Source of the DNA: Chloroflexota bacterium
Lineage (GTDB): Bacteria; Chloroflexota; Dehalococcoidia; Lucifugimonadales; Lucifugimonadaceae
Length of the DNA: 64,000 nucleotides
Assembly: GCA_013204545.1 (NCBI GenBank)
Contig: JABMNN010000061.1
Coordinates: 1-64,000 of the forward strand
Reading direction: 5' to 3'
The notes under the pieces are model-generated. The model did not search any database. It was not told where the DNA came from and saw only the letters and a program-made list of their open reading frames with translations. The position numbers and the translations under genes were made by a program. How positions within the stretch are numbered: the stretch's first letter is position 1; each line of letters begins with the position of its first letter. Of this stretch, positions 20,264-29,710 are shown piece by piece.

Positions 20264-20710
20264 GTGACATCTGAACGAAAACAAATATTGGATATGTTGG
20301 CGGCTGGCAAAATCACGGCTGATGAAGCAGAACAGCTCCTTCAACTGACGTCAAAGGTCTCTAGCGGATCTTCAGATGCCAGTGCACCACCTGCGGTAAT
20401 AGTAAAAATCCGTAACCCTAGGTTCATTCGCATCATAGTTGAACCCAACAGCCAAACAATCGGAAATCAGGCTCAGCACCACGTCAACATTAGGGTCCCG
20501 CTAAAGATCGTGCGAGCCGGGGTGAACCTCGCTTCGCTGATTCCAAATGATGCTGGCCACATGGTGCAGAACAGCCTTTTGAACAAAGGATTCAAATCTG
20601 ATCTGTCAAAGCTCGATGCAACTGCGTTAGATGAACTGATCGAAGCGTTACAAGAGCTCAGTATCGATGCAACAGTCGACAACCATCTCGTCAAGGTATT
20701 TGTCGAGTAG
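20264..20710 (+). CDS. SHOCT-like/YvlB-N-like domain protein
   Basis: MTSERKQILDMLAAGKITADEAEQLLQL; lies between a DUF2089-like and a LiaF-like gene. Confidence 0.7.
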   Translation: MTSERKQILDMLAAGKITADEAEQLLQLTSKVSSGSSDASAPPAVIVKIRNPRFIRIIVEPNSQTIGNQAQHHVNIRVPLKIVRAGVNLASLIPNDAGHMVQNSLLNKGFKSDLSKLDATALDELIEALQELSIDATVDNHLVKVFVE

Positions 20711-20721
20711 GAGAAAAAATT

Positions 20722-21453
20722 ATGCGTATAGGTGGATATATTTTCGGGTTGATAGTGGTTCTTATAGGAACAGCACTGCTACTCGATAATTTGGGCATTT
20801 CAGGCGATGTTCCAATTGGTGAATACTGGCCTGTTCTTTTGATCGCTCTTGGTTTTTTTGGTTGGGTTGGCAAGCGCTTCGTGCCGGAATTAGGCAGCAT
20901 GGTGTTGATGACTCTCGGTGGGATTCTTCTTACGCAGAACCTCTCCGACGACAAAAGCTTTGGAGATCTCTGGCCAGCGCTCGTAATCGCCATTGGAATT
21001 TCGATTATCTTCGGCAGAAGCCGTAGAAAAGGTTGCAGTAAGAAATTCGGTATGAGATTCCAAAAGGGCCGAAACTGGGGAGATCACGGTCACGGTCGCT
21101 TTCGTAATCGGGATCGAGACAAATCGTCCCACGATGTTGACGAGTTCTTCTCTGGAAGTGAACGTCAGGTCGATGGTGAGTACACAGGAAGTTTGGCACG
21201 AGTAAAACTTGCAGGTGGATCGCTCGACCTCAGCAGAGCAACTCTCGGAGATGAGGGTGCGACGTTAGAGCTCGACATAACCCTGGGTGGATATAAAATT
21301 CGAGTGCCAAACGACTGGAAGCTAGATATCAGGGCAGATGTAACGATGGGCGAAATATCGGACAATCGACCTGCCCCAGATAGCGAGCGAACGGGGCCGA
21401 CTCTGACGATAGATGGACGCGTATTCATGGGCGGCGTTGAGATTTCCGATTGA
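20722..21453 (+). CDS. LiaF-like / LiaI-TM domain cell-envelope stress protein
   Basis: GGYIFGLIVVLIGTALLLDNLG...YWPVLLIALGFFGW...FSGSERQVDGEYTGSLARVKLAGGSLDLSRATLGDEGATLELDITLGGYKIRVPNDWKLDIRADVTMGEISD. Confidence 0.8.
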   Translation: MRIGGYIFGLIVVLIGTALLLDNLGISGDVPIGEYWPVLLIALGFFGWVGKRFVPELGSMVLMTLGGILLTQNLSDDKSFGDLWPALVIAIGISIIFGRSRRKGCSKKFGMRFQKGRNWGDHGHGRFRNRDRDKSSHDVDEFFSGSERQVDGEYTGSLARVKLAGGSLDLSRATLGDEGATLELDITLGGYKIRVPNDWKLDIRADVTMGEISDNRPAPDSERTGPTLTIDGRVFMGGVEISD

Positions 21454-21472
21454 AAAGAGAGGTTTTGGCAAC

Positions 21473-22246
21473 CTAGATCACTGTGAGTCCACCATCGATA
21501 ACGAAGTTTGCACCCGTGGCGTACGACGCTTCGTCGGTGGCGAGGAACGTGATGAATGGTGCAATGTCCTCAGGTGTGCCGAGTCTCCCCAGAGGCACAT
21601 TAGCAACGGTCGCTGAATCTCGACCCTTGGGGTTTGGGTGATTGTCGTGATCAGGAGTTCGTTCGAGTGCGCCAGGGCAGATGCTATTCGCCCGGATTCC
21701 CTGATCACCGTAGTGAACAGCAATGTGCCGTGCCAGATTCACCAAGCCCGCCTTGCCTGTCGAATACGACACATTTGGTGTTGTTCCTTTCAGAGCGGTG
21801 ACTGATGCCACGATGATCACTACACCGCCCTCGCCCTGCTTCACCATTTGAGCTAGGCCGTACTTGCAGGCGAAATACTGTCCTTTGTAGTTCACATCGT
21901 GGGTACGATCCCAGACTTCTTCTGGAAGCTCGTGCAGGTTGCGGTCTTCTTTGTGCATTTGGATACCGGCGTTTGGCACGAGGATGTCTAGACGTCCAAA
22001 TTTCTCAACCGTTTGAGCGACAGCAGCTTCTACTTGTGCAGAATCCGACACGTCAGTTTGGATAGCGATTGCAGATCCTCCCAAAGCAACAATTTCCGCG
22101 GCGACTGCGATTACCCCGTCAATAGGTATACCGGTGACCGCTACCGAAGCTCCCTCAGCAGCCATGAGTCGGGCAGTCGCTGCTCCGATTCCCGATCCGG
22201 CGCCTGTAATAAGTGCGACCTTGCCTGTTAGTTTTCCGTTGTTCAT
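21473..22246 (-). CDS. SDR family oxidoreductase
   Basis: KVALITGAGSGIGAATARLMAAEGA, NAGIQMH, YSTGKAGLVNLARHIA, GANFVIDGGLTVI. Confidence 0.92.
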   Translation of the reverse strand: MNNGKLTGKVALITGAGSGIGAATARLMAAEGASVAVTGIPIDGVIAVAAEIVALGGSAIAIQTDVSDSAQVEAAVAQTVEKFGRLDILVPNAGIQMHKEDRNLHELPEEVWDRTHDVNYKGQYFACKYGLAQMVKQGEGGVVIIVASVTALKGTTPNVSYSTGKAGLVNLARHIAVHYGDQGIRANSICPGALERTPDHDNHPNPKGRDSATVANVPLGRLGTPEDIAPFITFLATDEASYATGANFVIDGGLTVI

Positions 22247-22350
22247 TTGTATCGGCAGTTCCTGTTAATTCCTTCTCCTCAAGGGAGAAGGTTGGGTCGA
22301 GAGGGAAAGGTGAAAGATGGCGAACATTCAGCCGTTCAATCGCTATCCGT

Positions 22351-24087
22351 TCAGTAGCCCGCCGCGTGAGTTGGCTTCGTCTGCGGATTAATTCCGCTTT
22401 TCAAATCATCACCTTCACGAACGATTCCGTTCGGCTCTGAAAACGGCCAGAGGGTGAATTCTTTTGGCGGCAGCGAGTAGTTGTGACCGCGACGTTTCAA
22501 GTCGTTCAGAACTTCATCGCCGAAACGTGGATCAATAACTGGATCGTCCGACTCAACATGAATCCGAGGTTGCTCCATTGCCTCTTGTAACCCCATACCG
22601 AAATCGACCCTGTTTACGATTGCCTGAACAACTGCCGGCCAAATTCGTCGCCCCCCTGAGCCTCCGATTGCCATTACTGCTCTGCCGTTTTCATGCAGCA
22701 CTATAGGAGTCATGTTGTTCAGCGCACGAGCGAAAGGTGCGATCGAATTGACCGTGCCGGACATTGGTGCCGACCAGCCCATCGCACAGTTCATCATCAC
22801 GCCAACGCCCGGATTCAACACACCGCTAAAAGCGAGGTTGGTTTGCGTTAAGGCGACCATGTTGCCGTGTTTATCGGCGGTCGTGAGAGAAGTCGTTCCA
22901 TCGTCTGGAGCAGATCCTGCTTGCGACGGGAAGCTCGATGGTTTCGCTACTCCTGCGAACGACCATGGGTCACCCGCCGAAAATTCTTTGGCTCTTGTGG
23001 GGTCAATTTCGCTTGCTCGACTTTTCGCATATTCCGCATCAGCCAGAGCATCGACGGGAAATCCGTACACAGCCGGATCACCCATGAAACTGAAGCGATC
23101 AACTGCAGCAAGTTTCACAGCTTCGATCATCGTGTGAAGGAAATCGATTGATCCGTGACCCATATCCGATAGATCGAACTGAGCAAGAATGTTCAATATT
23201 TCTAACACGGTCGGACCTGCACACGGGCCAGTCACACCGGAAACTCCCAGACCACGATAAGTACCAGAAAGCGGCTGATCGTGAACGATAGGTCGATACT
23301 GTTCAAGGTCGGACAACCGAAGATATCCGCCGTTCTTCTCGACATCTTCGGCGATCCTCGCGCCTGTCTCCCCTCCGTACATATCGGAGGCACCGATTCG
23401 ACCGAGTCTCTCTAGCGTATCGGCGTGTTCCGACTGGACGAAATGCGCACCGGTTCCGAGCGGCGATCCGTTGCTGAGATAAACAGTAGCAGTGGCGGCG
23501 AATCGTGAAAGCAGCGCGTGCCTCTCAGCCATAGCGAGTGCCGTAGTTCTGGAAAGTGCGAAGCCTTCCCGCGCCAGCTTCACGGCAGGAGCGACCGCCT
23601 GATCGAGATCGATCGTGCCCCATTTTTCAAGTGCGGTAGTGAGACCAGCAACGGTTCCGGGAATGGCAATCGACGTATAGCCCTCGGTGTTGGCATTGTC
23701 TTTTACCTTCGACCACGAAAATCTGCGAGACTGTCCCTGCACGTCTTGCTCATCCTCAAGTTCAAACATATCGGAGTGAGCCAAACCTGGAGCCTGCATA
23801 CCAAAATCGACAGTTCCACCGCCGCCGCCTTCGAGATGCACAGTCATTAATCCACCGCCGCCAATACCGTTCCATATCGGTAGCAATACGCCCGTAGCGA
23901 AGGCCGTAGTAACTGCAGCATCGACCGCATTTCCACCACGCTGCATCACCTCGACACCGACCTCGGCGGCTATCGGGTGCTGTGCGACGACCATGCCGGA
24001 CTGAGCGGATATTTCTTCATGGCTAGTGAATGACGAGCTTGTTCGCAATTTTGTGATCCCGTGATTGAATTTGTTTGACGGCGACAT
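22351..24087 (-). CDS. ggt: gamma-glutamyltransferase family protein
   Basis: MVVAQHPIAAEVGVEVMQRGGNAVDAAVTTAFATGVLLPIWNGIGGGGLMTVHL; catalytic Thr region DDGTTSLTTADKHGNMVALTQT. Confidence 0.92.
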   Translation of the reverse strand: MSPSNKFNHGITKLRTSSSFTSHEEISAQSGMVVAQHPIAAEVGVEVMQRGGNAVDAAVTTAFATGVLLPIWNGIGGGGLMTVHLEGGGGGTVDFGMQAPGLAHSDMFELEDEQDVQGQSRRFSWSKVKDNANTEGYTSIAIPGTVAGLTTALEKWGTIDLDQAVAPAVKLAREGFALSRTTALAMAERHALLSRFAATATVYLSNGSPLGTGAHFVQSEHADTLERLGRIGASDMYGGETGARIAEDVEKNGGYLRLSDLEQYRPIVHDQPLSGTYRGLGVSGVTGPCAGPTVLEILNILAQFDLSDMGHGSIDFLHTMIEAVKLAAVDRFSFMGDPAVYGFPVDALADAEYAKSRASEIDPTRAKEFSAGDPWSFAGVAKPSSFPSQAGSAPDDGTTSLTTADKHGNMVALTQTNLAFSGVLNPGVGVMMNCAMGWSAPMSGTVNSIAPFARALNNMTPIVLHENGRAVMAIGGSGGRRIWPAVVQAIVNRVDFGMGLQEAMEQPRIHVESDDPVIDPRFGDEVLNDLKRRGHNYSLPPKEFTLWPFSEPNGIVREGDDLKSGINPQTKPTHAAGY

Positions 24088-24325
24088 GTTACCTCTGATG
24101 AATTTAGATATAAAAAAACCCGGTTGGACGCGAGGTTATTCGCGAACAATTCAGGGTCAGTCCCTGTGTTCTGTCGTTATGACGTGGCGATTAGGGAATG
24201 GATTGCGTTCTTGTCTTTGACCGCTCTATGGATTGGTACGCGGTTGCGCCATCGATTTGATCGCCACTATATGATTGGGTTATACGGGGCTACCTAATGA
24301 CGGAATCGTAAGGGCTATACGACGA

Positions 24326-25120
24326 ATGATCGAAACTCTGCAAGATGTTCTAGATACGGTAGTAGAGATGCTTTGTGCAGAACTTTCTTGTTCGACTTCC
24401 GAGCTTACCGATGGACACGTTCACATCACTGTCCGCCTGCCTAGCGCTCATGAGAATCCGGCACATCGGTTATTCGACCCTCACCCTGGAAAAATCGGTA
24501 TCGCATCATTGGGTCGTGGTGGGATCGTATGTGTCGATGAAGAGCATTTAGCGTGGGCTGAAGAGGTGTTTGCCCCTGAGCCGAAAACGACTCGCGATGA
24601 ACTGTTCATGCCCGAACGTATGGGTAAGATGGCGGAACTGCTTAAGCCTGAAGGGCTTGTGCTTTACGGTCCGTTCCCGCGGTTCGCGGTGTCTTACAGT
24701 AGCCAGTTGCACGTTGAATCGCCCCCTGGGTACGGTGTGAGAGTCATCGATCAAGAAGGTGCCGATGCTATTGGGCAGCGGGCTCTCTGGCACAATGCCA
24801 TATACAAAGTCCCGACTGCAACGGCTAGGCCGACCATGATCGCTGCTGTCGCCGAGCGTGACGGCATCGTTGTTGGAGTGTGCGGGGCTTCTGCCGATTC
24901 GCCGTTCATGTGGCAGTTAGGAATTGATGTAGCACCCGAGCATAGGGGACGAGGGATCGCTCCAGCTCTTACATCTGCCGTTTCCGAAGCTGTTCTGGAT
25001 GCAGGCAAACTTCCTTATTACGGAACCTCGGCTTCTAACATACCTTCGATGAGAACTGCCCTCGCAGCGGGGTTCAAACCCACTTGGGTGGAGGTATTAT
25101 CTCGACCGGCAGATATCTAA
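24326..25120 (+). CDS. GNAT family N-acetyltransferase
   Basis: VGVCGASADSPFMWQLGIDVAPEHRGRGIAPALTSAVSEAVLDAGKLPYYGTSASNIPSMRTALAAGFKPTW; ORF track starts at 24275 with an alternative start. Confidence 0.82.
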   Translation: MIETLQDVLDTVVEMLCAELSCSTSELTDGHVHITVRLPSAHENPAHRLFDPHPGKIGIASLGRGGIVCVDEEHLAWAEEVFAPEPKTTRDELFMPERMGKMAELLKPEGLVLYGPFPRFAVSYSSQLHVESPPGYGVRVIDQEGADAIGQRALWHNAIYKVPTATARPTMIAAVAERDGIVVGVCGASADSPFMWQLGIDVAPEHRGRGIAPALTSAVSEAVLDAGKLPYYGTSASNIPSMRTALAAGFKPTWVEVLSRPADI

Positions 25121-25156
25121 GAGTTCACAACCGCCCAGCTCAGTACGGAGATTACG

Positions 25157-26725
25157 ATGCGATTCGCTATTCTCGGCATTTCACACGAGACCAACACTTT
25201 TTCACGTGTTCCAGCAACCTACGAGCAGTTCGAGAAGGCTGTTCTCGCTCGGGGACAGGAGATCGTAGACCTCTACGCAGAATCCCAGTACACGATTTCA
25301 GGCTATCTTCAAGGTGCTGAAGAACTGGGGTTCGAAGCAGTTCCATTGATGTACGCAAACACGGGCCCGATCGGCACTATCACCAAAGACGCGTACGACC
25401 GAATCTCTGGCGAAATGCACCAGATGCTTCGAGATCAGGGCCCGTGGGATGGCGTTCTTATTAGCAATCATGGTGCTGCTGTGTCGGAAGAATTCCCAGA
25501 CATGGACGCCGAATTCACTCGAGTAGTTCGAGAGATTGTTGGTCCAGATGTTCCGGTCGGCGTAACTCTCGACATGCACGCCAATATTTCGAAAGACACA
25601 GTAGCCAACACCGATGTTTGCATTGTTTGGCGAACTTGTCCGCACCTCGACACAAAGCTACGGGGTCGTAAAACTGCTGAATTGATATACCGAACAGCGT
25701 TGGGTGAAATCAAGCCTGTGCAGTTCATTGAAATGCCTCCGATGCTCGTGAACATCGTCAAGCAGTTCACCGGGCAAGAGCCGATGAAGAGTCTTGTAGA
25801 CGAATGCATCGAAGCCAACGAAATTCCCGGTGTTCTCGATACTTCAATTGCCGAGGGCTACCCGTACGCCGACGTTGAAGAGATGGGTATGTCGTGGATT
25901 GCAATCACCGATGGGGACGCCGAACTCGCAGAGAAAACCGCTAAGGACATGGCGGCAAAAGCATGGACCAAGCGAGTGGATCTCAACAGACCCGTTTCGA
26001 GTATCGAAGACGCGTTAAAGCAGGCCGAGGAACTATATGTTGGGCCAAAGCCTGAAGGCGTAGAGAACTACATGCCGAGTGATGGTTCAGCGTTGGCAGA
26101 GGCCGAGCCATCGGAACATTCGCATCTTGGTCCAATTGTGCTGATGGACGTTGGTGACAACATCGGTGGTGGATCGTCAGCCGACTCGACCCATATTCTC
26201 AAAGTCGCCAAGGAGATGGGCGTCACTGGTTTGCTCCAGAGTCTTTACGATCCAGAGGCGGTTGAGGCGTGTGTTGTGGCAGGTATTGGCGCTGAACTGG
26301 CGCTGGATGTAGGCGGTAAGACCGATGACATGCACGGCGAACCAGTCCACATAGTCGGTACCGTTTCTGTGATCGACGATGGCCCTTACGAAGAAACTCG
26401 ACCTACCCACGGCGGGTTCCGCTTCTATAACGATGGCAAAAGGGTGTTGTTCAACACAGTTGATGGCATGACGATTCTGCTGACTTCGATGAGAAGCGGA
26501 AACACGGCTAGAGCGCAGATGTATTCGATGGGTATCAACCCTGAGGATTATCGAGTTATCGTTGCGAAGGGTGTGAGTTCACCACGACCGGCATACCAGC
26601 CGATCGCAGCCGAGATCATTATCGTAAATAGTCCAGGCGTGACTTCTGCCGATCTCGATACGTTCGAGTTCAAGAGTCGCCGGGTGCCGCTGTATCCGTT
26701 CGAAGAGCCAAACTACCCAGCGTAG
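25157..26725 (+). CDS. M81 family metallopeptidase (MlrC-like)
   Basis: MRFAILGISHETNTFSRVPATYEQF..., VLISNHGAAVSEEFPDMDAEF, LDMHANIS, DVGDNIGGGSSADSTHIL. Confidence 0.93.
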   Translation: MRFAILGISHETNTFSRVPATYEQFEKAVLARGQEIVDLYAESQYTISGYLQGAEELGFEAVPLMYANTGPIGTITKDAYDRISGEMHQMLRDQGPWDGVLISNHGAAVSEEFPDMDAEFTRVVREIVGPDVPVGVTLDMHANISKDTVANTDVCIVWRTCPHLDTKLRGRKTAELIYRTALGEIKPVQFIEMPPMLVNIVKQFTGQEPMKSLVDECIEANEIPGVLDTSIAEGYPYADVEEMGMSWIAITDGDAELAEKTAKDMAAKAWTKRVDLNRPVSSIEDALKQAEELYVGPKPEGVENYMPSDGSALAEAEPSEHSHLGPIVLMDVGDNIGGGSSADSTHILKVAKEMGVTGLLQSLYDPEAVEACVVAGIGAELALDVGGKTDDMHGEPVHIVGTVSVIDDGPYEETRPTHGGFRFYNDGKRVLFNTVDGMTILLTSMRSGNTARAQMYSMGINPEDYRVIVAKGVSSPRPAYQPIAAEIIIVNSPGVTSADLDTFEFKSRRVPLYPFEEPNYPA

Positions 26726-26851
26726 GTTTGTAGGTTGGGTTCTCTCGTCGTATTGGCGAGAGGGCTGGAGTGGGGGATTGGTTGATCGACAAGATCGGTC
26801 GGGACCTGACCGAGCCTTGAATTCTCATACACTCGAATTCATTTTTGTATT

Positions 26852-29191
26852 GTGGGACATGTTAGATTCCGTCTGTTGACTCAAAACAGTCGCCCATCTC
26901 GTATTGAACCCGGTGGTGCTGGAGAAATATTTATGGCCAGCAGATTTTCGTCTGAATCATTGGCGCGCTACAGCGCCGTGCGACCCAAGCGTGTGGCTAG
27001 TATCTGGCTGGTGACTCTGGTTTTGGGATTCTTGGTCATAGGGACACTCTGCGAAAGTTCCATCACCAACGCAGATAGCTTTCTGAGGGTATTACCGGAT
27101 TCCGAGATAGCTGAAAACCTCCTCATTGAGCGATTGTGGAGCCCTGCCGATGGAACCAAGAAACCGGAAAGCGTTTCAGAAATTCTGGTGATCCGGTCGA
27201 GCGGACTGACGGTCGATGACCAGACTTTCCGCGACAAAGTTGAATCGATCTACGTCGCGATCAACACCGCAGGTGCGGGATCGACAGATAAAGATCCTAC
27301 CCTCGTTGGAACTGTTAACTACTACATCACCGGTGATCCAACGATGGTGTCGGATGACCGTCAGTCGACCATCGGTTTTATTGAATTTGCCGGCGAACTG
27401 GATGACGTAATCGATAATTTGCCAACGATCCAGGAGATCGTTGACGAAGCGAACGGAATCGATGGGTTCGAGATGTATCTCGTAGGGGACGCCAGTTTCG
27501 GTATACAGCTAAATGAAATCGCAGAAAAAGACCTGTTGACCGGCGAAGGTATCGGAATTTTTGCAGCGCTGATAATTCTGGTCTTAGTATTCCGGGCTCT
27601 AGGTGCTGCTCCGATTCCGATACTTCTCGCCATCGTCACAATCATCATGGCTGTCACAGCAACATCACTGCTTGGTCAGATCCAGCCGGTGTCATTCTTC
27701 ATCATCAACATGATTATGACGATCGGCATGGCTGTCGGAATCGACTATTCCCTATTTATCGTTGGTCGATACCGTGAAGAGCGACGCAATGGTCTGGAAA
27801 AGGTGGATGCCATTGCTAGAGCCGGTGCCACAGCGTCTCGATCTGTATTTTTCTCTGGAGTGACGGTTGTAGTTGCGCTTGTCGGAATGTTGGCGGTGCC
27901 AGCGAGTATTTACTACAGTCTCGGGCTTGGTGCAATTCTGGCGGCAGTAATGGCAGTCGTAGCCGCCATGACGTTGTTGCCAGCGATTCTTAGTCTTGCA
28001 GGTGACAAAGTCGACGCAATCCGAATTCCTCTGCTCCGGGACACTGGCAGCGACCCGGAGAGTGGTTTCTGGCATCGTGTCACGCGGCAGGTAATGGCGC
28101 ATCCCGTAATGGGGCTCGTGTTGTCCGCGGGCCTTCTGATATTGCTTGCGATTCCTGCGTTAGGCCTAAAAACTGGTCTTGCCGGAGTGGAGTCATTCTC
28201 GGACGAACACGACGTAATACGTGGTTACGGCATACTCGTTGAGGATTTTTCATCGGGAATAGTTGATACGACAGATATCGTCATAGACACTCCTAGTATC
28301 GCAGCCTCTGATGTGCAGGCTGGCATTCAGCGACTGCAAGATATTCTCGCTACCGATGACAGATTCAATTTGGCTAAGTTGGTTGTGAATGATTCAGGGA
28401 ATCTTGGGTTGCTCAAACTGTCGGTCAACTCTGCCAGTAGTGACGAAGGGTTCAAGGCCGTCAGGGATCTCCGAAATGATTTCATTCCCGACGCGAGCAT
28501 TCCTGCGTCAGTGTACGTCGGTGGGTCTGCAGCGAGTAACGTTGACTTCATTAATCTGGGTGATGAGTGGTTGCCTTATGTCGTCATTTTCGTACTGACT
28601 GCCAGTTTTATACTGCTCACCGTAGTGTTCCGATCGCTTGTCGTACCGATCAAAGCGATCATCATGAATCTGCTGTCGGTGAGTGCAACATACGGCTTGC
28701 TGACGATGGTGTTCATCCACGGAATTGGCGTCGATTTTTTGGGATTCACAAAAGTTGACGCTATTGATTCGTGGATTCCTTTGTTCCTGTTTTCGGTATT
28801 GTTTGGTCTCTCAATGGATTACCACGTAATTCTGCTAAGCAGGATTAGGGAGCGTTTCGATGAAACCGGAAACAACGATGAATCAGTGGCTTTCGGGCTT
28901 CAATCCACTGCCGGAATGATCACCGGAGCAGCGACCATCATGGTCGCCGTGTTCCTTGGTTTCGCACTTGCTGAAATGGCAATGTTCCAGCAAATGGGAT
29001 TTGGGTTGGCTGTAGCGGTTTTCCTCGATGCAACCGTCGTGCGATCAGTGCTTGTGCCTGCCAGTATGAGACTGTTAGGCACGCGTAACTGGTACTTGCC
29101 GGGATTCTTGGAATGGTTACCGGATCTCCGTGTAGAGGGGGATGAAACCCCAAGAGTTCCGGTGGTCACTCCAAGGGGAGCCACCGATTAG
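26852..29191 (+). CDS. MMPL family RND transporter
   Basis: Two multi-TM halves; GIDYSLFIVGRYREERRNG and GLSMDYHVILLSRIRERF; likely start at internal MASRFSSESLARYS. Confidence 0.9.
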   Translation: MGHVRFRLLTQNSRPSRIEPGGAGEIFMASRFSSESLARYSAVRPKRVASIWLVTLVLGFLVIGTLCESSITNADSFLRVLPDSEIAENLLIERLWSPADGTKKPESVSEILVIRSSGLTVDDQTFRDKVESIYVAINTAGAGSTDKDPTLVGTVNYYITGDPTMVSDDRQSTIGFIEFAGELDDVIDNLPTIQEIVDEANGIDGFEMYLVGDASFGIQLNEIAEKDLLTGEGIGIFAALIILVLVFRALGAAPIPILLAIVTIIMAVTATSLLGQIQPVSFFIINMIMTIGMAVGIDYSLFIVGRYREERRNGLEKVDAIARAGATASRSVFFSGVTVVVALVGMLAVPASIYYSLGLGAILAAVMAVVAAMTLLPAILSLAGDKVDAIRIPLLRDTGSDPESGFWHRVTRQVMAHPVMGLVLSAGLLILLAIPALGLKTGLAGVESFSDEHDVIRGYGILVEDFSSGIVDTTDIVIDTPSIAASDVQAGIQRLQDILATDDRFNLAKLVVNDSGNLGLLKLSVNSASSDEGFKAVRDLRNDFIPDASIPASVYVGGSAASNVDFINLGDEWLPYVVIFVLTASFILLTVVFRSLVVPIKAIIMNLLSVSATYGLLTMVFIHGIGVDFLGFTKVDAIDSWIPLFLFSVLFGLSMDYHVILLSRIRERFDETGNNDESVAFGLQSTAGMITGAATIMVAVFLGFALAEMAMFQQMGFGLAVAVFLDATVVRSVLVPASMRLLGTRNWYLPGFLEWLPDLRVEGDETPRVPVVTPRGATD

Positions 29192-29710
29192 ATCGACCAT
29201 TCCGATTAGAGGAGTCCGAGGGCGAATGGCTGGTTCAGTTAACGACCAGAGTTTGCAAACTGAGTCAGTGGATCCGTCAGAACAAAATACGACAGTGATG
29301 ACGTCAGTAACTGCCAACAAGCACATGTAATCACTTAATTTCCGATGAAAAGCATCAAACAGTTCGTCAGCATAGTTGGGTTGATCTGTGGAGATGAACT
29401 CATGTTGGCAGCAGTCGTGAATGGCGTCGTATTCGGAGTTACGGACAACAGTCGAATTCGAAATAACGGTGATTGTTTGGATTGTTTTCTCCAATCAATC
29501 TGAATTACGGAATGTCATAACTTCCGCCCGACCAGAGCGGACCGCCGCCATCACCTATCACCGCGCACAGGTTTTGACAGAACTTAACTAAGGCATATGC
29601 CTCATGAGCAGTTTCCCAAACTTTGTTAGAGAAATGGTATTCTGCTCAAATTCTGAATTCTGACCAAACCAAGAGATTGAGTCCTTCTACGAATATTCAT
29701 AAGAATTAAA

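Noticed and set aside
29117-29494. 125-aa minus-strand ORF after the MMPL gene
   Set aside because: Overlaps the 3' end of the MMPL gene antisense and has no recognisable domain; chance ORF is more likely.
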